From positions 218,066-282,065 of the forward strand of contig JBCFBK010000002.1 of assembly GCA_038562555.1 (NCBI GenBank): a stretch of 64,000 nucleotides of DNA. The letters are read 5' to 3'. Both the position numbers and the translations under genes were made by a program. Positions 8,599 through 17,700 of the stretch are shown one piece after another. Positions within the stretch are counted from its first letter, which is position 1. Every line of letters starts with the position of its first letter. This stretch comes from JBCFBK01 sp038562555. Lineage in GTDB: Bacteria > Bacteroidota > Bacteroidia > Bacteroidales > Prolixibacteraceae. The notes below the pieces were generated by a model, which worked only from the letters and a program-made list of their open reading frames with translations, was not told the DNA's origin and made no database searches.

Positions 8599-9942
8599 TT
8601 ATAACCGCGCTTTGATTGCTTTCGTTTCTTCTTCGTAACCGGGCTTTTCCAGCAATGCGAACATATTTTTCTTGTAGGCTTCCACACCAGGCTGGTCGAA
8701 AGGATTAACGCCCAAAACATAACCGCTTAGTCCACAGGCCTTCTCAAAAAAGTAAATCAGTTGGCCCAGATAGTATTCGTTCAATACGGGCAGCTCGATT
8801 AACAAATTAGGTACGCCCCCGTCAACGTGGGCGAGCATGGTTCCCAGTCCGGCCATTTTGTTAACCTCATCTACCCGTTTCCCGCTCAGAAAATTCAGTC
8901 CGTCGAGGTTCTCGGGGTCGGTAGGGATCCTAACTTCATTGCCGGACTTGCCAACAGAAATCACGGTTTCGAACAACCGGCGTTCCCCTTCCTGTATATA
9001 CTGCCCCATCGAATGGAGATCGGAGGTAAAATCGACGCTTGCAGGGAAGATCCCCTTCCCTTCTTTTCCTTCGCTTTCGCCGAAAAGCTGTTTCCACCAT
9101 TCTGCAAAAAAGTGCAGTTTTGGATTGTAATTAACCAAAATCTCGATCAGCTTGTCGTTTTTATACAGCTCGTTCCGAACCGCGGCATACTGTGCGGGAA
9201 GATTCTTTTCAAAGGGTATTTCCGGCCCCGATGCCCTTTCCATGTCGGCGGCGCCCTGAACAAGGGAGCGGATATCGAAACCGGCGACAGCTATCGCCAG
9301 CAGGCCTACCGGTGTGAGCACCGAGTAACGCCCTCCGACATTATCGGGAATAACAAAGGTTTTATAACCTTCCGTATCGGCCAGTTTTCGCAGGGCACCC
9401 CGGGAGGAATCTGTGACCGCCACTATGCGCGTACGCGCTTCTTCTCTGCCGTATTTGATTTCAAGGTCCTGTTTCAGCAACCGGAAAGCGATGGCCGGTT
9501 CTGTGGTTGTACCTGACTTTGAAATTACGGCTATGGCGTATTCTTTTCCCTGCAGCAGGCTGCGCAGTTCCGCCAGGTAATCTTCACCAATATTTTGTCC
9601 GGCGAACAGGATCTGTGGCTTATCACTGCCTTTAAGCTGGATAAAACTGTCGGAAAGAGCATCCACAACGGCTTTGGCTCCCAAATACGAACCGCCGATA
9701 CCAATTACCACGAAAATGTCTATTTTCTTAGACTGAAGCCTCCTTGCCGTGGCTTCATAATCGGACAACTCACCTTCAGAAATGGATGAAGGCAGGTTGA
9801 CCCATCCCAGGAAATCACTTCCTTTGCCGGTTCCTTCATGAAGCGCCTGATTATGTTCTTTTAATTCTCGCGCATAACCAAAAACTGAATCCCGGGAGAC
9901 AAAGCCGAGCGACTTATCAAATTTAAATGAAATGTTTTGCAT
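8599..9942 (-). CDS. pgi: Glucose-6-phosphate isomerase
   Basis: Interconverts glucose 6-phosphate and fructose 6-phosphate in glycolysis and provides precursors for sugar nucleotides. The product is 447 aa, the short Bacillus-type Pgi. The sugar-phosphate isomerase fold shows as GIGGSYLGAKA (residues 81-91), VISKSGTTTEPAIAFR, GGRYSVLTPVGLLAIAVAG, YIQEGERRLFETVISVG and the C-terminal signature GYVLGVNPFDQPGVEAYK. It is last in lysS-gpsA-pgi, six bases after gpsA, and ends at a strong terminator. Confidence 0.97.
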   Translation of the reverse strand: MQNISFKFDKSLGFVSRDSVFGYARELKEHNQALHEGTGKGSDFLGWVNLPSSISEGELSDYEATARRLQSKKIDIFVVIGIGGSYLGAKAVVDALSDSFIQLKGSDKPQILFAGQNIGEDYLAELRSLLQGKEYAIAVISKSGTTTEPAIAFRLLKQDLEIKYGREEARTRIVAVTDSSRGALRKLADTEGYKTFVIPDNVGGRYSVLTPVGLLAIAVAGFDIRSLVQGAADMERASGPEIPFEKNLPAQYAAVRNELYKNDKLIEILVNYNPKLHFFAEWWKQLFGESEGKEGKGIFPASVDFTSDLHSMGQYIQEGERRLFETVISVGKSGNEVRIPTDPENLDGLNFLSGKRVDEVNKMAGLGTMLAHVDGGVPNLLIELPVLNEYYLGQLIYFFEKACGLSGYVLGVNPFDQPGVEAYKKNMFALLEKPGYEEETKAIKARL

Positions 9943-9948
9943 AATCGA

Positions 9949-10944
9949 TTATCTTAATTTTTCCGTTAACAGACGAATCTCTTCCGCAGGACTCGCATTT
10001 TCATACAAAATGCGGTAGACAGTCTCACAAATAGGTAAATTCACCTTATACACCTGATTTATTTCATGAATTGATTTCGTAGCATAATACCCTTCTGCAA
10101 CCATGTGCATTTCAAGTTGCGCTGAACGGGTGGAATAACCTTTTCCAACCATGATGCCGAACGTACGGTTTCTGGAAAACTGGGAGTACGCTGTAACCAA
10201 CAGGTCTCCCAGGTAAGCTGAACTCTTGATGTCACGTGTGATCGGATGGACTTTGTCGACAAAGCGTTTGATTTCCTGAATAGCGTTCGAAACCAGCACG
10301 GCCTGAAAATTATCGCCGTACCGTAAACCGTTGACGATGCCCGATGCTATCGCAACAATATTCTTCAGGATTGATGCATATTCGGTCCCGAAAATGTCAT
10401 CCGATACGTGTGCCCGGATATAGGGGCATTCGAGTTTTCCTGCAAAATCGCGCGCCTTTCTGATATCGGGACAGGCAACCGTGAGGTACGACAAACGCTC
10501 CAGAGCTACTTCTTCCGCATGGCAGGGACCCGCAATCACAGCAATCCGGTCGTAAGGTACCTGGTAGTTCTGATTTAAGTATTGCCCAACGATCTGATTT
10601 CCCTCAGGCACGATCCCCTTGATGGCCGAAACGATATACTTCAGCCGGATATCGCATTTCAGTTCGGAAAGCGATTGGTTCAGAAATGCGGCCGGCGTGG
10701 CAAGCACAAGGACATCTGAATTTTCGAAAACAGCATTAATATCGCTGTAAAAATCAATTCTGCCCATGTCGAATTCGATACCTCTGAGGTAATTCGGATT
10801 ATGTCTGAAATGCCTGAACTGGTCTATGTTATCGGCATTTCTGAAAAACCAGTTTATTTTTTCAACATTATTGAGCAGGATTTTTGCAAGGGCAGTCGCC
10901 CAACTCCCGCTTCCAATAATAGCTATCTTTTGTTTGTTAAGCAT
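9949..10944 (-). CDS. gpsA: Glycerol-3-phosphate dehydrogenase [NAD(P)+]
   Basis: Reduces dihydroxyacetone phosphate to sn-glycerol 3-phosphate for phospholipid synthesis. The Rossmann motif G11-S-G-S-W-A-T-A has Ala where many homologues have Gly in GSWGTA. Further family motifs are IAGPCHAEEVALE and the substrate-binding stretch ASILKNIVAIASGIVNGL. The length of 331 aa is normal. It lies 15 nt after lysS and 6 nt before pgi, so co-transcription is likely. Confidence 0.96.
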   Translation of the reverse strand: MLNKQKIAIIGSGSWATALAKILLNNVEKINWFFRNADNIDQFRHFRHNPNYLRGIEFDMGRIDFYSDINAVFENSDVLVLATPAAFLNQSLSELKCDIRLKYIVSAIKGIVPEGNQIVGQYLNQNYQVPYDRIAVIAGPCHAEEVALERLSYLTVACPDIRKARDFAGKLECPYIRAHVSDDIFGTEYASILKNIVAIASGIVNGLRYGDNFQAVLVSNAIQEIKRFVDKVHPITRDIKSSAYLGDLLVTAYSQFSRNRTFGIMVGKGYSTRSAQLEMHMVAEGYYATKSIHEINQVYKVNLPICETVYRILYENASPAEEIRLLTEKLR

Positions 10945-10959
10945 ATCTCCCCTGAACAG

Positions 10960-12681
10960 TTAGGCAAGCCACTTTTCCACCTCATCCATGGTCGGATTTT
11001 CCAATCCCAGCTTGTTTTTCTTATTAAAACCGCAAAGATCATTAAACAATTTTCCTGCTTTGGCTTCCTTCAGCGTTTCAACCTTTTTGAATCCCAGCTT
11101 CCGGACAACGTCAATCCATGGTGCTGGTATGCCGAGCGCTCCGAACTTCTCATCCTGATCGGCTTCCGCTTTCTTCTCCGGTTTCATCTGTGGAAAAAAA
11201 AGCACATCCTGAATCGACGGACTGTTCGTCATAAACATCGTTAAACGGTCGATACCAATCCCCATTCCCGATGTGGGGGGCATACCATATTCCAGAGCCC
11301 GTAAAAAATCCTGGTCGATAAACATGGCTTCGTCATCACCTTTTTCGGAAAGCTTTAACTGATCTTCAAAACGTTCGCGCTGATCAATCGGATCATTAAG
11401 CTCGGAGTAGGCATTGGCAAGTTCCTTTCCGTTTACCATCAATTCAAAACGTTCCGTCAGACCGGGGCTGTTGCGGTGTTTCTTTGTAAGCGGAGACATT
11501 TCAACCGGATAATCGATAATAAAAGTAGGCTGAATGTAATGATGCTCGCATTTTTCGCCGAACAATTCGTCAATCAGCTTCCCTTTTCCCATACTGGGAT
11601 CTGTTTCCAGACCGAGCCGGCCGCAGATCTCACGCAGTTCCTGTTCAGACTTTCCCTCAATATCATAGCCGGTATGCTCTTTGATGGCCTGGTACATGGT
11701 TACCCTCGGATATGGTCGTTTGAAATCGATCACCCGGTCACCCAACGGCACTTGCGTAGTTCCATGCAAAGCCAATGCTACCCGCTCAACCATTTCTTCC
11801 GTGAAATTCATCATCCATTTATAATCCTTATAGGCCACGTAGATCTCCATAACCGTAAACTCCGGGTTATGGGTCCGGTCCATTCCTTCGTTACGAAAGT
11901 CCTTCGAAAATTCGTATACACCCTCAAAGCCGCCGACGATCAGCCTTTTCAGATATAACTCATTGGCGATGCGCAAATACAACGGCATGTTTAGCGCGTT
12001 ATGGTGGGTGATGAAAGGACGGGCGGCAGCGCCTCCCGGTATGGGCTGGAGAATCGGCGTTTCAACCTCAAAATAACCCCTCTCGTTGAACATCTCACGC
12101 ATCGTATTGATGATTCTTGTCCTTTTCATAAAAACGTCCTTAACCTGCGGGTTTACGATCAGGTCAACATACCGTTGGCGGTAACGTTGTTCGGGATCTG
12201 AAAAAGCATCATACAAAACCCCGTCTTTTTCTTTGACCACCGGCAGCGGATGCAGCGATTTGCTCAATACCGTCATTTCAACCACGTGCAGCGATAGTTC
12301 TCCTGTTTGTGTGATGAAGGCAAAGCCTTTTACACCGATGATATCACCAATGTCAAGCAGTTTTTTAAATACCTCATTATACAGCGTCTTATCCTCTCCA
12401 GGGCAGATTTCATCGCGGCTCACATAAAGCTGAATCCGCCCGGTATCGTCCTGCAGTTCGGCAAAGGACGCTTTGCCCATGATACGGCGGCTCATAATAC
12501 GGCCTGCCAGTAAAACCTCGTTAAAATTCCCCTTTTCAGGATCGTATCCTGCTCTGATTTGCGCGGTTTTCGTGTTGACCGGATATTCTTCGGCAGGATA
12601 TGGTTCAATTCCAATCTCTCTCAACCTGGCCAGTGAATTTCTGCGAATGATCTCCTGCTCACTAAGCTCTGCTATACTCAT
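10960..12681 (-). CDS. lysS: Lysyl-tRNA synthetase, class II
   Basis: Charges tRNA-Lys. An N-terminal OB-fold anticodon domain (about residues 55-145) precedes the class II catalytic core, with motif 2 FRNEGMDRTHNPEF (R263) and motif 3 GMGIGIDRL (R479). A C-terminal tail of about 70 residues (503-573) follows motif 3; E. coli LysS is 505 aa. The tail contains APWIDVVRKLGFKKVETL, looks helical and is a recurrent Bacteroidota addition. It is the first gene of the minus-strand operon with gpsA and pgi and is divergent from recJ. Confidence 0.97.
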   Translation of the reverse strand: MSIAELSEQEIIRRNSLARLREIGIEPYPAEEYPVNTKTAQIRAGYDPEKGNFNEVLLAGRIMSRRIMGKASFAELQDDTGRIQLYVSRDEICPGEDKTLYNEVFKKLLDIGDIIGVKGFAFITQTGELSLHVVEMTVLSKSLHPLPVVKEKDGVLYDAFSDPEQRYRQRYVDLIVNPQVKDVFMKRTRIINTMREMFNERGYFEVETPILQPIPGGAAARPFITHHNALNMPLYLRIANELYLKRLIVGGFEGVYEFSKDFRNEGMDRTHNPEFTVMEIYVAYKDYKWMMNFTEEMVERVALALHGTTQVPLGDRVIDFKRPYPRVTMYQAIKEHTGYDIEGKSEQELREICGRLGLETDPSMGKGKLIDELFGEKCEHHYIQPTFIIDYPVEMSPLTKKHRNSPGLTERFELMVNGKELANAYSELNDPIDQRERFEDQLKLSEKGDDEAMFIDQDFLRALEYGMPPTSGMGIGIDRLTMFMTNSPSIQDVLFFPQMKPEKKAEADQDEKFGALGIPAPWIDVVRKLGFKKVETLKEAKAGKLFNDLCGFNKKNKLGLENPTMDEVEKWLA

Positions 12682-12718
12682 TGCTAATCTTCGGTTTAAA
12701 TTTCTGAAAAAATCTGTG

Positions 12719-12726
12719 CAAAGATA
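12719..12726 (-). promoter_or_regulatory. Candidate -7 box for lysS-gpsA-pgi
   Basis: On the minus strand this reads TATCTTTG, a perfect TAnnTTTG match, 38 nt before the lysS ATG. No clear TTTG -33 element is seen at the usual distance. Confidence 0.5.
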
Positions 12727-12892
12727 AAAAGAAATATTAAATCCCTGCAGAATGGCACCCCAAACTCAACAGACTCAGGTGTTTGTAAAATCAGGCGTCC
12801 TGTTGATAATTTTATTAAGCCCCTAATAGTTTGACCGGTCGGTTATTAGCTGGTGAAGCCCGCACAGGATACATGAAAGCTGATCTTTTTAC

Positions 12893-12923
12893 TTTCCAGA
12901 TCAGGCGCCATTTTCTATCTTTG
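12893..12923 (+). promoter_or_regulatory. Candidate promoter for recJ-uraA
   Basis: TTTC, 19 nt, then TATCTTTG (12916-12923) fits the Bacteroidota -33/-7 arrangement with one mismatch in the -33 element. The -7 box ends 42 nt before the chosen recJ start, which argues against the longer upstream open frame being translated. Confidence 0.5.
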
Positions 12924-12965
12924 AAAAATTTACGATGCGGCCACGAAGGTGGAATAACCAATAGA

Positions 12966-14687
12966 ATGAACAAAATCTGGAAAGTAAAGGCACAAGGCGA
13001 TCTTAATGTGATCAAGCATCTATCTGCTGCACTAAACGTTAACATGGTTATTGCCAATTTGTTAGCGCAGCGGGGAATCTCATCTTTTAATGATGCCAGA
13101 ACATTTTTCCGGCCTCAGCTTTCAGATCTGCACGATCCGTTCCTGATGAAGGACATGGATAAAGCAGTCAACCGGCTTGAAAAAGCGATCCTGCACCAGG
13201 AAAAAGTGCTGATTTACGGCGACTACGATGTGGATGGTACCACTTCCGTTGCACTGATGTACCAGTTTCTGCGAACCCGGATCACCAATCTCGACTTTTA
13301 CATTCCCGACCGTTACTCCGAAGGTTATGGCATCTCGCCAAGAAGCATAGAATTTGCAGCCGAAAACAGGTTTTCCCTGGTCATCGTCCTTGACTGCGGA
13401 ATCAAGGCTGTGGAGAAAATCAGGCAGGCAAAGGAAAAAGGCATTGACTTCATTATCTGCGATCATCATAATCCGGACGAACGGATTCCCGAAGCTATAG
13501 CCGTACTTGACCCGAAGCGGCCCGATTGCTCCTACCCGTACAAAGACCTTTCAGGATGTGGCGTGGGGTTTAAACTTCTTCAGGCTTATGTCCGGAAAAA
13601 CGACATTCCGGTTGTCGAACTGTACGATTTACTCGATCTTGTCGTGGTGAGCATTGCATCAGACATTGTGCCGGTAACAGGAGAGAACCGGATACTGGCC
13701 CATTTCGGCTTAAAGAAATTAAACAGCAACCCCAGTCTGGGACTGAAAACCATTATCAGTTGTTCAGGTCTCGACGGTCAGCATATCTCTGTCAGCGATA
13801 TCGTCTTTAAGATCGGTCCAAGGCTGAATGCTTCCGGGCGGATCGAACACGGCAAAAAGTCGGTCGAAATGCTTGTTGTCAGTGATGAGGAAGAAGCGGC
13901 ACGGCTGGGCGATGAGATCAACTCCTATAATGAAATCCGGAAAACCCTCGATCGCGACATCACCCAGGAAGCCCTGGATATGATCGCGCACGATCCCATT
14001 CAGGAAGAACGGAATGCCACCGTACTGTACAACCGCGACTGGCACAAAGGCGTGGTAGGCATTGTTGCTTCGCGCTTAACGGAACATTATTACCGGCCGA
14101 CGGTCATCCTAACCGAATCTAACGGGATGGCAACCGGATCGGCCCGTTCAGTTAAAGACTTTGACCTGTATGAGGCCATCGGCCAGTGCAGCGACCTGCT
14201 CGAGTCGTACGGGGGGCATATGTACGCCGCCGGGCTAACCATGAAAATAGACAACATCCCCGCATTTACCCGCCGCTTTGAGGAAATCGTAAAAAATGCA
14301 ATCCCCGATGCACAACAACACGAAGTTCTTGAGGCGGACTGTAAAATACAGCTTTCTGAAATCACGCCGAAATTCTTTCGGATACTGAAACAATTTGAAC
14401 CCTTCGGCCCCCATAATATGAACCCGCTTTTTATTACTGAAGACGTCCTTGATAACGGCACCAGCCGCTGTGTCGGCCGAAACCTGGAGCACCTCAAACT
14501 TGATCTGGTGGAACCCACAGGCAACTCGCCGGTTTTCCCGGCTATCGCTTTCAATCAGGCCGATCATTTCGAAGCAATCAGTCAGGGGTTACCTTTCGAT
14601 ATATGTTTTTCGGTGGCAGAAAACGAATTCAGGGGAAAAACCAATATTCAGCTTTACATTCGCGATATATCTGCAAAAGTATATTGA
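12966..14687 (+). CDS. recJ: Single-stranded-DNA-specific exonuclease RecJ
   Basis: 5'-3' ssDNA exonuclease used in recombination and mismatch repair. DHH superfamily motifs are intact: DYDVDG (86-91), VIVLDCGI, D166-H-H168 and DIVPVTGENR. These are followed by the DHHA1 domain with GRIEHG, KGVVGIVASRL and GGHMYAAGL, then a C-terminal OB-like domain. ATG 12966 gives 573 aa, the normal length. The frame is open 45 codons further upstream, but that stretch has no RecJ similarity and overlaps the promoter-like elements. uraA follows after 30 nt. Confidence 0.96.
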   Translation: MNKIWKVKAQGDLNVIKHLSAALNVNMVIANLLAQRGISSFNDARTFFRPQLSDLHDPFLMKDMDKAVNRLEKAILHQEKVLIYGDYDVDGTTSVALMYQFLRTRITNLDFYIPDRYSEGYGISPRSIEFAAENRFSLVIVLDCGIKAVEKIRQAKEKGIDFIICDHHNPDERIPEAIAVLDPKRPDCSYPYKDLSGCGVGFKLLQAYVRKNDIPVVELYDLLDLVVVSIASDIVPVTGENRILAHFGLKKLNSNPSLGLKTIISCSGLDGQHISVSDIVFKIGPRLNASGRIEHGKKSVEMLVVSDEEEAARLGDEINSYNEIRKTLDRDITQEALDMIAHDPIQEERNATVLYNRDWHKGVVGIVASRLTEHYYRPTVILTESNGMATGSARSVKDFDLYEAIGQCSDLLESYGGHMYAAGLTMKIDNIPAFTRRFEEIVKNAIPDAQQHEVLEADCKIQLSEITPKFFRILKQFEPFGPHNMNPLFITEDVLDNGTSRCVGRNLEHLKLDLVEPTGNSPVFPAIAFNQADHFEAISQGLPFDICFSVAENEFRGKTNIQLYIRDISAKVY

Positions 14688-14717
14688 TTTAATTTTACAA
14701 ATTCTTAAAAAAACCTT

Positions 14718-15914
14718 ATGAACCTAACAACAAACAGCCAGAACCAATTTACGTCGCGTAATCTGGTTTTAGGCGTGCAATTCCTCTTCGTAGCTTTTGG
14801 TGCGACCGTCCTGGTACCTCTTTTGGTGGGTATTGATCCGGCTGTTGCCCTCTTCACGGCCGGAGTCGGCACTTTAGTTTTCCACCTGATCACCAAAGGG
14901 ATGGTACCCGTATTCCTGGGCAGCAGTTTCGCTTTTATCGCCCCGATCGTTGAATCGACCCGGTTATACGGCCTGCCAGGTACTTTTTCGGGAATTATTG
15001 CCGTAGGACTGGTTTACGGCCTGGTATCGTTCCTGATTAAAATGCGGGGGCTATCGTTTATACAGCGGCTGTTTCCTCCGATAGTCGTGGGACCGGTCAT
15101 CATGATCATTGGACTTTCGTTAGCCGGAGTCGCCGTCAACATGGCTAAAACCAACTGGCCGATCGCCTCTGTTAGTCTTGCAACAGCCATTGTTGTTGTG
15201 GTCTTTACAAAGGGCCTTATAAAACTGATTCCTATTTTCATCGGAATCATTGTGGGGTATGTTACGTCATTGGCATTCGGCATGATCGATTTCACTCCAA
15301 TCAAGGAAGCAGTCTGGATCGGGTTACCTGCATTCACAGCTCCTCAGTTTAGCTGGCAGGCCATTCTGTATTTGCTCCCGGTAGCGGTGGCTCCAATTAT
15401 CGAACATGTCGGCGATATGTATGCCATTGGCGGAGTTGCCGAAAAGAATTTCGTTGAAAATCCGGGTCTGCACCGCACCTTGCTCGGCGACGGTATTGCC
15501 ACCAGTATTGCAGGGTGTTTCGGCAGCGTTCCCAATACAACTTATTCGGAAGTAACTGGCGCTATTTCCCTTACCAAAGTCACCAATCCTTTTATCTTAA
15601 GGATTGCAGCAGTGACAGCTATTGTTTTTTCACTGATCGGTAAAATAAGCGGCATCCTCAAAACGATTCCCCAGGCGGTTCTGGGGGGCATCATGCTGTT
15701 GCTGTTTGGACTCATCGCATCAGTAGGCATAAAGTCATTGCTGGATTCGAAAACAGACATGACGCATACACGCAGCCAGGTCATCGTTTCCATCATCCTA
15801 ACTGTAGGAATCGGCGGAGCGATACTAAGCTGGGGCAATTTCTCGCTGGCCGGCATCGGACTGGCCGCAGTAGTGGGAATTGTACTCAACCTGGTTCTGC
15901 CACAGGAAAAATAA
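14718..15914 (+). CDS. uraA: NCS2-family nucleobase permease (uracil permease-like)
   Basis: Inner-membrane nucleobase:cation symporter of the NCS2 family, probably for uracil or xanthine. The roughly 14 hydrophobic segments and motifs match: the N-terminal QFLFVAFGATVLVPLL, FLGSSFAFIAPI, the substrate Glu in APIIE229-HVGD, and NTTYSEVTG with the second conserved Glu. The length of 398 aa is close to UraA. It is probably co-transcribed with recJ. Choice between uracil and xanthine is by overall resemblance to UraA and is not certain. Confidence 0.88.
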   Translation: MNLTTNSQNQFTSRNLVLGVQFLFVAFGATVLVPLLVGIDPAVALFTAGVGTLVFHLITKGMVPVFLGSSFAFIAPIVESTRLYGLPGTFSGIIAVGLVYGLVSFLIKMRGLSFIQRLFPPIVVGPVIMIIGLSLAGVAVNMAKTNWPIASVSLATAIVVVVFTKGLIKLIPIFIGIIVGYVTSLAFGMIDFTPIKEAVWIGLPAFTAPQFSWQAILYLLPVAVAPIIEHVGDMYAIGGVAEKNFVENPGLHRTLLGDGIATSIAGCFGSVPNTTYSEVTGAISLTKVTNPFILRIAAVTAIVFSLIGKISGILKTIPQAVLGGIMLLLFGLIASVGIKSLLDSKTDMTHTRSQVIVSIILTVGIGGAILSWGNFSLAGIGLAAVVGIVLNLVLPQEK

Positions 15915-15986
15915 AAACTGACAGTACGGGTAGGGTTTTTACCGATAATTGTCAGAAGCCTCCTCGTTCGGCAAAAAACTACCAGA

Positions 15987-16025
15987 CCTGCCGCGTTTCT
16001 GCCGGCCGGACAGAAACGCGGCAGG
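15987..16025. repeat. Perfect 15-bp inverted repeat
   Basis: CCTGCCGCGTTTCTG (15987-16001) and its exact complement (16011-16025) flank a 9-nt loop that contains the palindrome CCGGCCGG. There is no T tract directly after it on the plus strand. On the minus strand six T follow about nine bases later. It could serve as a terminator or transcript-stabilising hairpin for uraA, or be one copy of a dispersed repeat. Confidence 0.7.
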
Positions 16026-16185
16026 CATTTAACTGAGCAAAACAGATCATTCTCCGGTGAACCACCAACCGGAAATTTAGCGATTTCAATTCGATAATGA
16101 TCAGATTATCAACATTTTTACACTCTCCCGGATTTTCTGTTTTTAACCCCATTTTCTCCGCACACATTTCACGGATGCCGTTTTA

Positions 16186-16200
16186 GGTGAAATTACCCAT
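16186..16200. promoter_or_regulatory. Degenerate half-palindrome GGTGAAATTACCCAT
   Basis: Identical at 13 of 15 positions to the centre of the perfect palindrome at 31685-31706 in front of the main polysaccharide locus. Its left arm is degenerate. A shared operator is only a possibility; chance similarity is not excluded. Confidence 0.25.
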
Positions 16201-16342
16201 TGATTCATGATTATTTTCAGGGGATATTTGACTATCCAACAGAACCGAACTTACCTGTTCATTGCGCTGTCAGAAATAACAGCACGATTAACCAAAGTCT
16301 GTTTCCAGTACCATCAAAGTATCAGTAAAAAATATTTTAATT

Positions 16343-17602
16343 ATGTCACCCCAGGATTTTGCACATAACTGCAATTTTTGCAAGAAACCACTGACGCATG
16401 TGGTTGTTGATTTGGGAATGCAACCTCTTTGCGAAGAAAGGATCAGGCCGGAAGAGCTTCACGGGATGGAGCCCCATTATCCATTGAAGGCCTATGTATG
16501 TGACCAGTGTTTCCTGGTCCAGGTTCCGGAAAGTGTCTCCCCTGAGATAATCTACAGAGACTATGGCTATTATTCGTCCTTTTCCGATTTTTGGCTGGAC
16601 CATGCGAAGCGGTATGTGAATGGTATCGTCCCACGGTTTGGAATCAACCAAGAAAGCCTGGTTGCGGAAATAGCGAGTAACGATGGCTATCTGCTGCAGT
16701 ATTTTGTCGAAAAGAATATTCCTGTGCTTGGCATTGATCCTTCCGTTGAAGTTGCCAAATATGCGATAAAAGAAAAGGGTGTCCGGACAGAAATCCTTTT
16801 TTTTGGTTCTGAAACAGCAGAACAGTTAAGACGTCTCTATGGAAAAGCAGATCTGATCGTAGGAAATAATGTGCTGGCGCATGTCCCCGACATCAACGAC
16901 TTTGTTCAGGGAATAAAGTCATTTCTAAAACCAGGCGGGGTAGTTACAATGGAATTTCCACACTTACAACAGCTTATAGGACAGAATCAGTTTGACACGA
17001 TTTATCATGAGCATTTTTCATATTTCTCGTTCTCGGTAGTACGCAGAATTTTTGATAAACACGGAATAGAGTTATTCGACGTAGAAGAAATTCCTACGCA
17101 TGGAGGCTCCCTGCGTATTTACGGACGTCATCAGGAGGATCGGGAAAAAACGGTTCACAATCGCGTAAAAGAACTGGTTGAAAGGGAACAATCCATGGGT
17201 TTAGACAGCCTCGGCTATTATGACGCCTTCAACGAAAACGTGAAGGAAACGAAACGGAAAATACTCGATTTTTTGATCCGGGCAAAAAGAGAAGGGAAGC
17301 AGATCGTCGGATACGGGGCGCCCGGAAAAGGCAATACATTGCTGAATTACTGCGGCATCAGGACGGATTTTTTAGATTATACCGTCGACCGAAGCCCGCA
17401 TAAACAGGGAAATTTTCTACCGGGCACTCATATTCCGATCTATCATCCCGACAGGTTACGGGAAACCAAACCGGATTACGTGTTTGTGCTCCCATGGAAT
17501 TTAAAGGACGAAATTATTAAGCATCATCAGTACGTCTGTGAATGGGGAGGAAAATTTGTAATTCCCATTCCTGAATTGAGTGTAATCGAAGCAACAATAT
17601 AA
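16343..17602 (+). CDS. Sugar C-methyltransferase (TcaB9/TylCIII-like)
   Basis: SAM-dependent methyltransferase of the sugar C-methylating type. The order is: N-terminal zinc-binding domain with C10/C13 and C53/C56, Rossmann SAM domain with AEIASNDGYLL (108-118), and a C-terminal domain with VGYGAPGKGNT. The segment Y221-H-E223-H224 and H180 correspond by eye to the catalytic residues of TcaB9, which methylates C3 of a keto-sugar nucleotide. The product is 419 aa, a normal full-length member. It opens a four-gene plus-strand cassette whose second gene is a cytidylyltransferase, so a CDP-linked keto sugar is the likely substrate. Confidence 0.88.
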   Translation: MSPQDFAHNCNFCKKPLTHVVVDLGMQPLCEERIRPEELHGMEPHYPLKAYVCDQCFLVQVPESVSPEIIYRDYGYYSSFSDFWLDHAKRYVNGIVPRFGINQESLVAEIASNDGYLLQYFVEKNIPVLGIDPSVEVAKYAIKEKGVRTEILFFGSETAEQLRRLYGKADLIVGNNVLAHVPDINDFVQGIKSFLKPGGVVTMEFPHLQQLIGQNQFDTIYHEHFSYFSFSVVRRIFDKHGIELFDVEEIPTHGGSLRIYGRHQEDREKTVHNRVKELVEREQSMGLDSLGYYDAFNENVKETKRKILDFLIRAKREGKQIVGYGAPGKGNTLLNYCGIRTDFLDYTVDRSPHKQGNFLPGTHIPIYHPDRLRETKPDYVFVLPWNLKDEIIKHHQYVCEWGGKFVIPIPELSVIEATI

Positions 17603-17616
17603 AAAATAACGCATGA

Positions 17617-17669
17617 AATTGATATGATTCTACAACACCAATCAATATGAACGTCTGATCATATCAATT
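17617..17669. repeat. Perfect 12-bp inverted repeat between cassette genes
   Basis: AATTGATATGAT (17617-17628) and its exact complement (17658-17669) are separated by 29 nt. It lies in the 98-nt gap between the methyltransferase and cytidylyltransferase genes and ends 31 nt before the latter's ATG. It could be an operator or mRNA structure. Confidence 0.6.
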
Positions 17670-17700
17670 CCGTTTAACCTTGAAAATTAATTATATACAA

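Larger units (their letters stand above)
15915..16342 (+). other. 428-nt intergenic region with stem-loops
   Basis: No convincing gene. Directly after uraA, CTGACA (15918-15923) and TGTCAG (15950-15955) enclose a smaller hairpin without a T tract. A perfect 15-bp inverted repeat follows at 15987-16025 (listed separately). Further on are GGTGAAATTACCCAT (16186-16200) and a near-consensus GATATTTG at 16223-16230, 113 nt before the next start, which may be the promoter region of the sugar cassette. Confidence 0.6.

Noticed and set aside
8827..9516. 229-aa open frame on the plus strand opposite pgi
   Set aside because: It lies fully within the unquestionable pgi gene in antisense, has no recognisable motif and reflects codon bias of the real gene.
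12831..12965. N-terminal extension of recJ by 45 codons
   Set aside because: It begins with TTG, shows no RecJ homology and overlaps the TTTC-N19-TATCTTTG promoter candidate.
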